DNA from: Aquisalinus flavus
GTDB taxonomy: Bacteria > Pseudomonadota > Alphaproteobacteria > Caulobacterales > Parvularculaceae
Length of the DNA: 64,000 bases
Assembly (NCBI RefSeq): GCF_022559625.1
Contig: NZ_CP042288.1
Location: 1,689,409 to 1,753,408, forward strand
Reading direction: 5' to 3'
Below are positions 8,229-18,700 of this stretch, in pieces (the first letter of the stretch is position 1; the number at the start of each line of letters is the position of its first letter). A program made the translations under genes and the position numbers. Under the pieces are notes generated by a model. It made no database searches. It worked only from the letters and a program-made list of their open reading frames with translations, and was not told the DNA's origin.

Positions 8229-9596
8229 ATGAAAACAAAATACTCTGAGAGACTTTCAACACTGAAGCGCGGCATTGCGGCTGCAGCGATCGGCATTGCC
8301 GCCGGTCTTGTGCCCGCAGGGGCGGCGTTTGCCGACTATGATGACGCGCTCAATGCCTATGCATCGCAGAAATTCGAGAACGCCGTCGACCTCTGGGTCA
8401 GATATGCCGTCGCCGGGGACGTAAAGTCCAAACAGGCGCTCGGCGATGTCTATGCCGGCAAGAGCCTCGAGGCAGGGCCGGAATATACCGGTATGCTGAC
8501 CAATCCGTCGGAGACCGGCGTCATTCCGCAAGATGATATCGAGGCGCTTGCCTGGTATGTCCTCGCCGCCAATCACGATTTCGACAGCTATAACCAGTCG
8601 CCGACATTCCGCGATGTCAACGCCAAGTTTGTGGCCCAGGAACAGATCCCGATCCTGAAAAAGCGGATGACCGACAATGATGTCTATCAATCGCAGCTGC
8701 GGGTCGTGGAAATCCTGTCCGCCGAATCGGAATTCGACCTCTATCGTCTCGGCATGATGTTCCAGACCGGCTCCGGGCTGCCGAAAGACAATATCGAGGC
8801 GCTGAAATATTTCGAGCTCGCCAAGGGCCGTAACCGCAATTCCAATGCCCCGGCCAGCGAAGCAGCGAAATATCTCATTACGCTGATGAACGCACGCGAT
8901 GTCGACACGGCACAGGAACTCGCCGCGAACTGGGAGCCGCCGCTGCCGGAAGCGCTGAAGAACAGGACACCCCGCCAGGAAGCTCTGGAAATGGAACTGG
9001 CCCGTCTGCGCTCCATTCAGCTGGCCGACGCGATCGGCAATATCGAGGAGGAATTCTCCAACAACGAAGACCTTCTGCAAAGCTCGCTGGCCGCTCTCGG
9101 CTTCTATCGCGGCGCGATAGACGGCAAGATGGGACCGGAAACCCGAACCTCTGTGCGCAACTTCCAGTACTCGCTGTACGAGAAGGACCGCGACATGACC
9201 GAGGAAGAAAAGCGCAACAAGATGACGGGCACGCTCTCGCCCGAGCAGAAGGTCCAGCTGGTTCAGCTGGCCGCCGACCGCGAGCACCCGCAGTCGCAAT
9301 ATGTCTACGGCATCATGTATACCCGCGGCATCGGCGTCGCCAAAAATGGCGAAAAGGCTGTCTACTGGCTGAAGAAATCCGCCAATTACGGTTATTCGCT
9401 GTCCCATTACGCGCTGGGTGTTGCCTTCCGCGATGGCATCTATGGCGAGGACCCGGTGGAGCCGAATGTGTCCGAGGCGACTTTCCACTTTGGTCAGGCC
9501 TACGCCCTCGGACACCAGCAGGCACAAGAAGAGCTGATCAAGCTGCGCTACGACGCCGTCCCGGCGACCAACATCCGTGGCAGCCAGGAGAATTGA
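8229..9596 (+). CDS. Secreted SEL1-repeat protein with peptidoglycan-binding domain
   Basis: The 455 residues start with a signal peptide (cut near GAAFA-DYDD). TPR/SEL1-type helical repeats follow, spread through about 30-220 and 350-440 (for example YGIMYTRGIGVAKNGEKAVYWL). Between them, at about 270-310, is a PG_binding_1-like module (LLQSSLAALGFYRGAIDGKM, then GPETRTSVRNFQ). This suggests a periplasmic scaffold that docks on the cell wall. AGGGGACG lies upstream of the ATG. The next gene starts one base after its stop, so the two are co-transcribed. No enzymatic motif is visible. Confidence 0.8.
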   Translation: MKTKYSERLSTLKRGIAAAAIGIAAGLVPAGAAFADYDDALNAYASQKFENAVDLWVRYAVAGDVKSKQALGDVYAGKSLEAGPEYTGMLTNPSETGVIPQDDIEALAWYVLAANHDFDSYNQSPTFRDVNAKFVAQEQIPILKKRMTDNDVYQSQLRVVEILSAESEFDLYRLGMMFQTGSGLPKDNIEALKYFELAKGRNRNSNAPASEAAKYLITLMNARDVDTAQELAANWEPPLPEALKNRTPRQEALEMELARLRSIQLADAIGNIEEEFSNNEDLLQSSLAALGFYRGAIDGKMGPETRTSVRNFQYSLYEKDRDMTEEEKRNKMTGTLSPEQKVQLVQLAADREHPQSQYVYGIMYTRGIGVAKNGEKAVYWLKKSANYGYSLSHYALGVAFRDGIYGEDPVEPNVSEATFHFGQAYALGHQQAQEELIKLRYDAVPATNIRGSQEN

Positions 9597-9597
9597 T

Positions 9598-10731
9598 ATG
9601 AGAGAGACGATGATCAAAGGGGACGTCATGAAATCCGCCAGCCGTCTTGCTGCCGGCCTTGCTGTTGCGGCTGTCGCGCTGACCGGCACGGCCAGCGCCC
9701 AGTTCGGTGGCTTTCCTACCGTTACCCGGCAGGACCAGCTGCGTATCGAGGCGCAAAAGGAAAAGTCCGCCTCCAAGAAGGATGAGGAAAAGCTGCCCTC
9801 CTATCTCGTGGTCGATTCCCGCGCCCATGGCGACGACAGCTATACCTCGATCCAGGATGCGATTGATGACGTCGCCCCGGGCGGCGTCGTTGTCGTCCTG
9901 CCCGGCGTTTATCGCGAGAATATCAATCTGACCAAATCCGTCAGCCTGCAGGGCGACCGCGGCCCCGGCGGCCAGGTCCGTGTCATGCCGACGGATTCGT
10001 CGAGGCCGTGCCTGACCTATGCGCCGGAAGGCTCCAACGACCACGCGCTGGTCTCCAACATGCAGTTCGACTTCTCCGACGCGGTCTTCGCAACACCAGG
10101 CTCAGCCGCCAGCAAGGCCGTCCGCGCCGGCTTCGGCTCGGCAAGCCCTTGCGTTGCCATCAAGTCCGGCGTCTTCACCATGAAGGAGACGACGATCGAC
10201 GGCGGCAATGTCCATTTCGGCACGATGGTCGAAATCACCGGCGGTACCGCCTTCCTGGAGCGTAACGAGATCCGCGGCGGCGAACAGGGTGTGCTGATCA
10301 ACCAGAAGCACCCGCTGTGGGACCGTACCCTGCTGGTGGACAATGTGATTACCGGCAATACCGGCATCGGCCTGCACATGCAGGGCGTCTCGAGCATGCT
10401 GGTCACCGGCAACATGATCAACGCCAACGGCAAGGGCATCACCTATAATGGCGAGGGCGGCGCGACCATGGTCGGCAACAAGATCCTCAACAATGCCGGC
10501 GATGGCGTCACCCTTGGTGAGGAAGCCAAGCAGGTGCTGATCCGCCTCAACCAGATCTGGGCCAATGACGGCGACGGGCTGAAAATTTATCAGTCCAATG
10601 GTCTCGTCGAGGACAATGACATCCAGGGCAATTTCGGCGTACAGATCTCCTCGATCGGCAATGGCAACAAGCCGAAAATCTACAATGATGTAGAGCGCGA
10701 AATCAGCCGCATCCGCAAACAGACGAACTAG
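9598..10731 (+). CDS. Secreted right-handed beta-helix repeat protein
   Basis: Predicted exported beta-helix (PbH1/NosD-like). After a signal peptide ending GTASA-QFGG, the chain carries the YTSIQDAIDDVAPGGVVVVL and PGVYRENINLTKSVSLQG pattern typical of pectate-lyase-like solenoids. Repeated turns follow, such as NVITGNTGIGLHM, NMINANGKGITYNG and NKILNNAGDGVTLG. No catalytic set of a known pectinase is clear, so it may bind or epimerise polysaccharide rather than cut it. ATG 9598 has AGGAG upstream. ATG 9628, after AAAGGGG, would give a shorter and cleaner signal peptide and is nearly as likely. It follows the SEL1 protein in one operon. Confidence 0.78.
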   Translation: MRETMIKGDVMKSASRLAAGLAVAAVALTGTASAQFGGFPTVTRQDQLRIEAQKEKSASKKDEEKLPSYLVVDSRAHGDDSYTSIQDAIDDVAPGGVVVVLPGVYRENINLTKSVSLQGDRGPGGQVRVMPTDSSRPCLTYAPEGSNDHALVSNMQFDFSDAVFATPGSAASKAVRAGFGSASPCVAIKSGVFTMKETTIDGGNVHFGTMVEITGGTAFLERNEIRGGEQGVLINQKHPLWDRTLLVDNVITGNTGIGLHMQGVSSMLVTGNMINANGKGITYNGEGGATMVGNKILNNAGDGVTLGEEAKQVLIRLNQIWANDGDGLKIYQSNGLVEDNDIQGNFGVQISSIGNGNKPKIYNDVEREISRIRKQTN

Positions 10732-10760
10732 TCGTCTGCACTACCCAATACGGGGGATCA

Positions 10761-10787
10761 GGGCCGCTTCGGCGGCCCTTTTCTTTT
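10761..10787 (+). terminator. Terminator of the SEL1/beta-helix operon
   Basis: GGGCCGC-TTCG-GCGGCCC, a 7-base stem closed by a stable UUCG tetraloop, is followed by TTTTCTTTT 30 bases after the stop. Confidence 0.92.
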
Positions 10788-10799
10788 GGCAGCCGGAAA

Positions 10800-12284
10800 T
10801 CATGACACCTTGCAATAGCTGTCGAGATAGGCCCGGTGCCCTGGCATGCCGGCAACCGTATGCTGAACATTTTGATCGATGTGATCGAGGAACCGCGCGA
10901 TCTCCTGCGGCTCCATCATGTCGGCGATAGGGTGCCAGGTTTCGGGGCTCAACCCCTGACCAAGCATCACCTGCGTCCAGGAATTCTCGGCGAACAATTC
11001 ATCGGCCGCCCTGAACACGCGGCCGGTCCGGGCGAACAAATCCATGCGGTGACGCAAATTGTCCGGCACGTCCATCGACCGGCAATGCCTCCAGAACGCC
11101 GTGTCCTGCCGATCCGTCAGGTGATAATGCAGGATGATGAAATCGCGGATATGGATGATCTCGTCCATCATCTGCCTGTTGAATTCGGCGACATCGGCGC
11201 CGCGGATCCCGCCATGGGGGAACAGGTAAAGCAGGCGCATCACGGCCTTCTGGATCAGGTGGATGCTGGTCGATTCCAGCGGCTCGATGAACCCGCTCGA
11301 CAGGCCGATCGACACGCAATTGCGTGTCCAGTGCTGGCGTCTTGTGCCCGTGCGGAACGGGATCGTCCTTGGCTCGGTCAGTACCTCACCGTCGACACTG
11401 GCGAGCAGATGGGCAAGCGCTTCATCCTCGCCCATATACCGGCTGCAGAAAACGATGCCATTGCCGGTGCGATGCTGCAGCGGGATTTTCCAGCGCCAGC
11501 CAGCGCCATGGGCGATGGAACGGGTGTAAGGCAGAGGCTCGTCCACTGACGATGTCTGCACCGCGATCGCCCGGTCGCAGGGCAGCCAGTGGGTCCAGTC
11601 GTCATACCCTGTGCCGAGCGTGTCACCGATCAGCAGCGCCCGGAAGCCTGTGCAGTCGATGAACAGATCGCCCTCCAGCCGCGTGCCGTCATCAAGGGTA
11701 ATGCTTTCAAGATCGCCATTCCCGGCCCGCGTGACGCTATCGATCCGCCCTTCACGGCGCGTGACGCCATGGCGCTCTGCCATCTGCCTCAGAAAAGCCG
11801 CGTAGGCGGACGAATCGATATGATAGGCATAGTTGAGCCCGAATTTCGGCAGATGCGCGAACTTCCCTTGCTCGGCCGCGACCAGCTCGAGGCAATAATC
11901 GCCGAACGGCTTGGCGATCCCCATGTCATGCCCCCGGGCCCAGAAATGCTGGAACCCGGCCGTCCAGTGATCCTTGCCCGTGACGCCGAAAGAATGGATG
12001 TAGCGATGCCCCTGCTCGCGCCAGTTCTCGAACGCGATCCCCAGCTTGAACGTGGCATTGACGCTTTTCAGGAAACCGGCCTCGTCGATCCCGAGCAGCC
12101 GGTTGAAAGTCAGAAGCGACGGGATTGTCGCCTCGCCTACGCCGACCGTGCCGATGGCATCGGATTCGACCAGGGTAACGTCGACGACCTTTTCCAGTGT
12201 CTTGCCGATGGCCGCCGCCGTCATCCACCCGGCGGTGCCGCCGCCGGCAATGATCACGCGTGTCTTCGCCCGGTCCCGATCCAT
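10800..12284 (-). CDS. Flavin-dependent tryptophan-halogenase family protein (copy 1)
   Basis: Flavin-dependent halogenase family, 494 residues. The motifs are intact: FAD-binding GGGTAGW at 14-20, GVGEATIPS at 48-56, a Lys at 80 (NATFKLGI) matching the catalytic Lys79 of PrnA, the halogenase signature WRWKIP at 263-268, and the active-site segment SGFIEPLESTSIH. The family chlorinates or brominates aromatic compounds with FADH2 supplied by a reductase; none is encoded nearby. It is the last gene of a SapC/cupin/halogenase operon, 4 bases after the cupin gene. Homologues sit beside TonB receptors in many alphaproteobacteria and xanthomonads, where the natural substrate is generally unknown. 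Confidence 0.88.
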   Translation of the reverse strand: MDRDRAKTRVIIAGGGTAGWMTAAAIGKTLEKVVDVTLVESDAIGTVGVGEATIPSLLTFNRLLGIDEAGFLKSVNATFKLGIAFENWREQGHRYIHSFGVTGKDHWTAGFQHFWARGHDMGIAKPFGDYCLELVAAEQGKFAHLPKFGLNYAYHIDSSAYAAFLRQMAERHGVTRREGRIDSVTRAGNGDLESITLDDGTRLEGDLFIDCTGFRALLIGDTLGTGYDDWTHWLPCDRAIAVQTSSVDEPLPYTRSIAHGAGWRWKIPLQHRTGNGIVFCSRYMGEDEALAHLLASVDGEVLTEPRTIPFRTGTRRQHWTRNCVSIGLSSGFIEPLESTSIHLIQKAVMRLLYLFPHGGIRGADVAEFNRQMMDEIIHIRDFIILHYHLTDRQDTAFWRHCRSMDVPDNLRHRMDLFARTGRVFRAADELFAENSWTQVMLGQGLSPETWHPIADMMEPQEIARFLDHIDQNVQHTVAGMPGHRAYLDSYCKVS

Positions 12285-12288
12285 GGCG

Positions 12289-13332
12289 CTACCGGTTCAG
12301 CCTGTTGAGAAGGAGGGCGCGCAGCCGGCGGGCCGACTGGTCCGTTATCGGATCGAGCATGCCGCGGGCATGCGCCGGGATATGCGCTGCCGTCGTCTCG
12401 TCATTCTCGAACACATAATGGTCGAAATACTGTTTCCAGATCCTCTTCTCTTCCGGCGGCATGTCGCGGATCGTCAGCATGGCATGGTTCAGCACGTCCT
12501 GCGGCGTACCCAGATAGTCCGGCACGGTACGCCACCAATAATTGACCAGAACGTTGAACGCTTCCAGCGCTTCGACATGGTGCCACCACATTGACGGAAT
12601 GAAGAGCGCGTCGCCCGCTTCCATCTCAGCCACCTGCGCATGTTGCATTGCCTCGGCAAAGCGCGGGAAGCGGTCTAGGTCTGGGTCGGCGAAATCTACC
12701 AGGCTGATCGGCCGGCTCGCCGGCGTATTCTCGATCGGCCCGATATAGAGGTTCGGCAACTGGTCCGGCGGGAACAGCGTGAAGCGCCGGCGCCCTGCCG
12801 CCACGCAGGCGAGATTGCGCGGCAGGTCATTATGCGCGGCAATGCGTGTGCGCGTGCCGATCCAGATACTCGCCAGCGGATCATGCGCGCCGAACCCGAC
12901 ATCGTTCTCCTCGCGAAAACCCGGCAGGCAGTCATCGATCGTCGCCGAGGCGAGATAGATCAGCGGCGGCGCGTCCTGCGTACCGGTATCGGCGATGCGT
13001 CGCAGCACCTCGCCGATGGCAGCCGTGCCGCGATCCGCATTGGAGCTGGAAAAATCGTCCGTGTAGAACACCCGGCCCTGCAGTGCCGGCGGCCCGACAG
13101 ACACGGGCACGACAGCGCCCCGGTCGAAGCGGCTGAGATAGTCGTGCAGAGCCTTGTCGTTGGCTCGCGCGGCCTTGACCACCGGCCAGTCCGAGACCCA
13201 GCCCCTGAGTATGACCGGCTCCGGCGACTCCATCACCGCCTCCGGCAGGTCACCCGCACGCGTCAGGGCGAGTTCCCTGACCGGTGCCGGATCGGGTAGC
13301 GCATCCGTCATCCTGTGCGAATTTGCAGGCAT
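12289..13332 (-). CDS. Cupin-like / JmjC-type Fe(II) 2-oxoglutarate oxygenase-like protein
   Basis: The 347-residue protein resembles the cupin_8/JmjC group of 2OG-Fe(II) hydroxylases. An HND triplet (RIAAHNDLPRN) and a distal His in IPSMWWHHVE supply the expected HxD...H iron ligands, and AGRRRFTLFPPDQL is the usual strand pattern. It probably hydroxylates a protein or small molecule; the substrate is unknown. Its ATG overlaps the SapC stop as TAATG, so translation is coupled, and the downstream halogenase begins 4 bases after it. The set SapC-cupin-halogenase-TonB receptor recurs in related bacteria. Confidence 0.82.
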   Translation of the reverse strand: MPANSHRMTDALPDPAPVRELALTRAGDLPEAVMESPEPVILRGWVSDWPVVKAARANDKALHDYLSRFDRGAVVPVSVGPPALQGRVFYTDDFSSSNADRGTAAIGEVLRRIADTGTQDAPPLIYLASATIDDCLPGFREENDVGFGAHDPLASIWIGTRTRIAAHNDLPRNLACVAAGRRRFTLFPPDQLPNLYIGPIENTPASRPISLVDFADPDLDRFPRFAEAMQHAQVAEMEAGDALFIPSMWWHHVEALEAFNVLVNYWWRTVPDYLGTPQDVLNHAMLTIRDMPPEEKRIWKQYFDHYVFENDETTAAHIPAHARGMLDPITDQSARRLRALLLNRLNR

Positions 13333-14048
13333 TACCGGGTTCCCCTGCGATTGCGCCGGTCGATCAGACTACGGAATTGCGATATCGAGGCGACCGCCAT
13401 ATAGACTGGCAGCAGGAAATTATGGTCCTGCAAGCGTCCAAGCCTTTCCGTATCCAGCGTATACAGCTTTTCTTCCGCAATGGTATACAGGCCGGCAAGG
13501 CGTCCCTTCGTGCCATCGTCAAGTGTCACGTCCAGGCTGAACGGTTCGATCAGATCCATCTCATCGAGCAGGGCACAGAAGCTCTGGACATTGGATTCGG
13601 CATGATGGATTTCCGTCAGCATACCCGCGATCTGCTTGAGGAAATCGGTCTGTCCGCCCTGGGGCAGGAAGAGCGGCTGCCCCTCGGTTTCACTGACGCG
13701 CGGATGCTCGACATCGATATGGACTTCCATCTGGCTCTCGCCGCCGCCGGGAAAGGCAAAGCCGATCAGGAAGGGCGGCATGCGCATGGCCATGGGCACG
13801 TAATTCGCGTCCCATTCATCGCCGTGGAGGAACAGATTACTGTCCTGCTCAAGACCGAACAGCGCCAGCGGGCGGAACCGGCCCGAACTCTCTTTCGAAA
13901 ACACAATCGGGTAATGTGCCTGAACATTGCGGAACTCATGCGGGAAAACCGGGCTCGACATGACGGCGTCGCCCAGCTCGGCTGAATATTCCGTACGCAC
14001 TTTCAGATTGGCGTGATCGACATTGTTGAGAGAGACGTGACGGGGCAT
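13332..14048 (-). CDS. SapC family protein
   Basis: The 238 residues match the SapC family. Recognisable blocks are FPHEFRNVQAHYPIVFSK, RPLALFGLEQDSNLFL, WDANYVPMAMRMPPFLIGF and a C-terminal YMAVASISQFRSLIDRR. The family is named after a Campylobacter surface-array gene, but its molecular function is not established. No signal peptide is visible. It lies 37 bases downstream of halogenase copy 2 and is coupled to the cupin gene by TAATG. Its context points to work with TonB-receptor substrates rather than with an S-layer. Confidence 0.85.
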   Translation of the reverse strand: MPRHVSLNNVDHANLKVRTEYSAELGDAVMSSPVFPHEFRNVQAHYPIVFSKESSGRFRPLALFGLEQDSNLFLHGDEWDANYVPMAMRMPPFLIGFAFPGGGESQMEVHIDVEHPRVSETEGQPLFLPQGGQTDFLKQIAGMLTEIHHAESNVQSFCALLDEMDLIEPFSLDVTLDDGTKGRLAGLYTIAEEKLYTLDTERLGRLQDHNFLLPVYMAVASISQFRSLIDRRNRRGTR

Positions 14049-14085
14049 GGACTGTTCTTTCTTCTATTGCCGCGGGAAAGCGACC

Positions 14086-15642
14086 CTAAACTCTGGTAAG
14101 CCCGACCTGCAGGATGTGATCGAGCAATTGCCGGTTGGTGGGCAGCCCGGCAAGGAACCGCCGGGTCATCGTCGTTATGTCATCATGGTGACGCCGGGCA
14201 AGCGCCGGATCGTCCTGACGGCGCAGCGTCTCGGGGAAGGCCGTTTCAACGCCCATGCCATAAAGCACATAGGCATAGCTCGCAGCGGGGAAGATTTCCT
14301 GACTCTGCGGAAAATCATCGCGCGATGGCGGCCCGTGGCGCCAGCGCTCCAGCAGTGCCGCCAGCTTCTCCGGCCAGCTCGCCGGGTCGCGATGATCGCG
14401 CCAGTATGGCTCCATCCGTTTACTGAGGACATAATGCAGCTTCAGGAAGTCGACGATACGCTCCCAGCGATAGGCAAAGCGGTCATTGAACTGTTGCGCC
14501 GATTGCGCGAGCTGTCCCTCGCCGAACGGTAGCAGTCGGCTGATCATGTCGGCGGAAAGCTCGACCATAACGATAGCCGAAGCCTCGAGCGGCTCGACGA
14601 ACCCGGCAGCCATGCCGACGGCGACGCAATTGCCGCGCCATGGCTGCTTGCGGTAGGCAGAGCGAAACCGGATCAGCCGCGCGTCGTCGCTGCGCACGCC
14701 GGCGCCAGGCGCGGTCTTCTGCAGATAGGCGTCGAGGGCAGCGCAGGCTTCATCTTCGCTGATATGACTGGATGAATGCACATACCCTACACCACGGCGC
14801 GATTGCAGGCCGATATCCCACACCCATCCGGCGGCAAGTGCCGTACCGACCGTTTGCGATTCTATCGGTGTCCGTTCGCCATCATAAGGCACGTGCAAGG
14901 CGAGAGCCCGGTCGTTAAAGAGGATATCGGATACATCCGTCAGTGGACTGTCTAAGTGGTCACCAATCAGCAGCGCACGGCTGCCGGTGCAGTCGATGAA
15001 GAGATCGCCCGCGACAGGCCCGAATTGCTTCGTCTCCACCGACGCGATATCGCCAGTGTCGCGAACATTGATGCCGCTGACAGTATCCCTGACATGATTG
15101 ACGCCGAGACGCGTCGTGCAATGCTCACGCAGCAACTCGGCAAAGGCACCGGCATCGAGGTGATAGGCATAATTGGCAACGGCGGCATATTCCGGTGTCG
15201 CGGCCTGCTTGGGCGCCTTTCCCTCGCGACAAAGGGTCACCTGCGCGCTGATGGCGTCACCGAACGGCGTGCCTTCGGGCGCTGCCTGCCATACGGCAAG
15301 GCAGGAAATATCGTCAGGGTCCGGTGGGGCGCTGAAGGGATGGAAATAGCTGTCGGATGCACTGCCATCGACCCAGCCGTCGAAGCGCGAGCCTTGCTTG
15401 AAACTGGCATTGCAGCGGCGGATGAAATCGGTTTCGGAAAGGCCGATACGGCGCAGCGTGTCGCGCAAGCTCGGCCATGTGCCCTCCCCGACCCCAAGGA
15501 TCGGCACGTCGGGCGACTCGATCAGGGTGACATCGAGACCGGCCTCTTTCCACGCGCAATGATCGGCAGCGAGAACCCCGGCCGTCAGCCAGCCGGCAGT
15601 ACCTCCGCCAATGATCACGACACGTTTTATTGGCCTTCTCAA
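14086..15642 (-). CDS. Flavin-dependent tryptophan-halogenase family protein (copy 2, variant motif)
   Basis: The 518 residues carry IIGGGTAGW (10-18), LGVGEGTWPS, a Lys at 82 (NASFKQGS) in the catalytic-lysine position and AAGFVEPLEASAI. The WxWxIP signature reads WVWDIG here, with Gly in place of Pro. The overall similarity to copy 1 is moderate, so the two probably act on different substrates or successive positions. The start is TTG: GGAGGAGG stands 7 bases upstream and no better ATG is in frame. It opens the operon halogenase-SapC-cupin-halogenase, with a terminator and probable promoter separating it from the TonB receptor gene. Confidence 0.86.
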   Translation of the reverse strand: MRRPIKRVVIIGGGTAGWLTAGVLAADHCAWKEAGLDVTLIESPDVPILGVGEGTWPSLRDTLRRIGLSETDFIRRCNASFKQGSRFDGWVDGSASDSYFHPFSAPPDPDDISCLAVWQAAPEGTPFGDAISAQVTLCREGKAPKQAATPEYAAVANYAYHLDAGAFAELLREHCTTRLGVNHVRDTVSGINVRDTGDIASVETKQFGPVAGDLFIDCTGSRALLIGDHLDSPLTDVSDILFNDRALALHVPYDGERTPIESQTVGTALAAGWVWDIGLQSRRGVGYVHSSSHISEDEACAALDAYLQKTAPGAGVRSDDARLIRFRSAYRKQPWRGNCVAVGMAAGFVEPLEASAIVMVELSADMISRLLPFGEGQLAQSAQQFNDRFAYRWERIVDFLKLHYVLSKRMEPYWRDHRDPASWPEKLAALLERWRHGPPSRDDFPQSQEIFPAASYAYVLYGMGVETAFPETLRRQDDPALARRHHDDITTMTRRFLAGLPTNRQLLDHILQVGLTRV

Positions 15643-15747
15643 GTCGTATCCTCCTCCCGATATGGAGACTTCTTATCGTTGGCCTCAGTGTAGAACAGTA
15701 TGGCGGCGATGTTAACGCGACATTGTCGTTGCGGCAGTCGCGAAACG

Positions 15748-15776
15748 AAAAAACCCCCCGCGGGTTGCGCGGGGGG
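15748..15776 (-). terminator. Terminator of the TIGR01782-type TonB receptor gene
   Basis: On the minus strand, CCCCCCGCG and CGCGGGGGG pair over a 5-base loop and are followed by TTTTTT, starting 20 bases after the receptor stop. It separates the receptor from the halogenase operon, which probably has its own promoter in 15643-15747. Confidence 0.88.
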
Positions 15777-15795
15777 CAGTACTCTTTCCGGGAAA

Positions 15796-18700
15796 CTAGA
15801 AAGAGAAGCGTGCGCCGACGGCGTAGCGGGGGCCGGTCTGTGTCGCAAAGTTCACATAGGCCGCCGATCTGCCAACGACACGGGAGGTTTCGTTGGTGAC
15901 GTTGATGCCTTCGGCAAAGACGGTGATCCGGTCGGTCACGTCATAGCTGGCATTCACGTCAAGCTGTCCATAGTCTTCGACGTAGAGCGGGTTGTTCGGC
16001 GTACCGCTGACACCAGTCGCGGACGTCAGGAACTTGTCACGCCAGTTGTAGGCGGCCCGGACCTGGAAGCCGTTCCTGTCATAGAAGCCGATGACGTTAT
16101 AGCTGTTCGACAGGCCCAGAAGCGGCGTCTGAACGTCACCGCTGATGGGTACGGACAGATTGTCGAACTCGACATCGCCATCGACCAGCGTGTAGTTCAG
16201 GATCCAGCCGAAACCGGTATCGCCGAGCAGGTGCTGCCAGGCAAATTCCCAGCCATCGACTGTCTTGGTTTGGTCATCATTGACCGGACGGGAAATGCGG
16301 AATTCAAGCAGCGGATCCTCGCCTGCCACACCGAAGATGTTGCCGACATAGGCACCTGGCGTGCCGCCGGTGATCTCGAATGTCGACGGATCAGCATTCT
16401 CGAAGATCCACTGGCGGATCGCTTCCGCGTCGGTCGTCCCCAGCGCGGCGACCGCAGCATCATATCGCTCACCCTGATAGGGCGTATACACATCGAATGG
16501 CGTCTGGCCACCGACAACTTCATTGCCTATGAAATTCTCGACTTCCTTGTTGAAGTAACCGGCAGAGAGATAGCTGCCGTTTTCATAGTACCACTCGGCC
16601 GAGAAATCGATATTGGTCGAGAGGAAGGGTTCCAGTGCCGGGTTGCCGGCTGAGCCCTGCGCGCCGTCGATGCGGAAGATCGGCGCAAAGGTCTGGCCGC
16701 CCTGAATATCCGCATAGCTCGGGCGTGTCATCGTCTTGCTGTAGGAAGCCCGCAGCACGACATCCTCGCGTGGCTCGACCTGGAAGTCGATGGCCGGAAG
16801 GATGAAGTCATATTCGCCGGTAAGCTCGGTGAAGTCCCGATTGTCCGGGTTGTTGGTGCCAAGGAAGCCGAATTCGTTAACGGCGACCCATTGCGTACCG
16901 GTCGGGATCGGCACGAGAGCCTCGGACGTGACCTCCGTTTCCTCGTAGCGCACACCGCCGACGACGGACGCCGGCCACGCACCGAGCATGAACTCGGTGT
17001 CGACCTCGAAGAAGGCCGCAAGGCTCTCTTCCTGTGTCCGGCGGTCGGTTTCCAGGATCGGGTTGATACAGGTGCCAGTGCCGCCACAAAGCGGGGCAAA
17101 GCCACCGATCGGCTGATCCAGAGCCGCCGCCAGGCGATCGAAATCGATGATAAAGAAGTCTTGGAACGTATCCTTGTAGCCATCGAACTGGTCGAAATTG
17201 CTCGCCAGGTCGGCGCGCTGCCAGATATCGTCCGGATAATCCTCGGGCGTACCGACACCGCCCCAGCTGTCACGCTGGTTGTTGGAGAAAGTGGACCGGT
17301 AATCATTGGTCGTAGACGACACGCCGAAATCGACACTGCGCACGATCGAATTGTCGAACTCATAGGTACTGACCAGCTGGATCTGCTGGATTTCCGTACG
17401 GATGAAACTGTCCTGGATGGTCGCCCCGGTCGCTCTCATGCGGTCGGCGCTGATATCCGTGAAGGGGTCTTCCCAGCCAAGAGACAGGGTTGGAAGATCC
17501 GACGAGAAATCGACCCCCTGATAGTTCAATGAGAAGTCTGCCGTGCCCAGAACCCCTGCGGTTCCGAACGGGCTGTCATTGCCGGATTCAGCGCTGGAAT
17601 CATGCACGTCGAGCTCGAAGCTGAGATTGTCCGTGGCTTCCCATTCGACATTGAAGCCAAGGGAATTGTTCTCGCTGACGGTGGCAAAGCGCGCCGCCCC
17701 CATGGAAAGATCCGTCGTGCCCGGCGCGAAATCTTCGTTATAGAAGACGATGTCCGAGATCGGACCATCGCCCCATGCGCTCGTCGTATTACCGTGGTTG
17801 AACCAGACCGACAGGTCGGACCGGCGTGTCTCGACCTTGTTCTGGGAATAGAAGTAATCGAGCGTCGCCGTCAGCGTTTCGATCGGGCGATATTGCAGGG
17901 CGAGCTGGCCATTGATCCGCTCGCGGCTGATATCGGTCAGCGAGTAATTGGAGCTTTGCGGCACGGAATAGATGTCATCCGGGCCCGGGCGGTTGGTTAC
18001 CTGGGTATCGGCAGGCGGCTGGGGCAGCGTGCCCCAGTTGTTTTCCGAGCCGAGATAGGCGCCGCGCCAGCCATCGGGCGTCGCGAACTGGGCAAAGCCG
18101 CTGTCACGCTTCTGATAGCTACCGACAACCGCAACGCCGAACGTGTCATCGGCGAAGGTGTTGGAATAGATGCCGGAATATTCCGGTGTGAATGAGGTGC
18201 CGTCGCCGAGTTCGGTTACGGAATCGTCGATCACGCCCTTGGCGCCGACTGAAAAGCGCATGCCCGGCGCATCCAGCGGACGGGCCGTCAGGATGTTCAG
18301 CGTAGACCCGATACCACCGGTCGGCACGGCAGCGCGGCCGGTCTTGTAGACACGGACGCTGGCGATGCCTTCGGAGGCGAGATTGCCGAAATCGAAGCTG
18401 CGCGAGGCCGGTGCGCCGCCGGTCAGGAAGGCGGTCGGCATCTGGCGGCCATTCAGCAGGACGAGGTTGAAGTCCGGCCCGAAGCCGCGAACGGTGACCT
18501 GGCTGCCTTCGCCATTCTGGCGGTTGATGGAAACGCCCGTGACCCGCTGCAGCGATTCGGCAAGGTTGGTATCCGGGAACTTGCCGATGTCTTCCGCCGT
18601 GATCGCATCGACGACGCCTTGCGAATTGCGCTTGACGTCGGAGGATGCCTCCAGCGACTGGCGGATGCCCTGGACGATGATGATGTCTTCTGCCTGGGCC

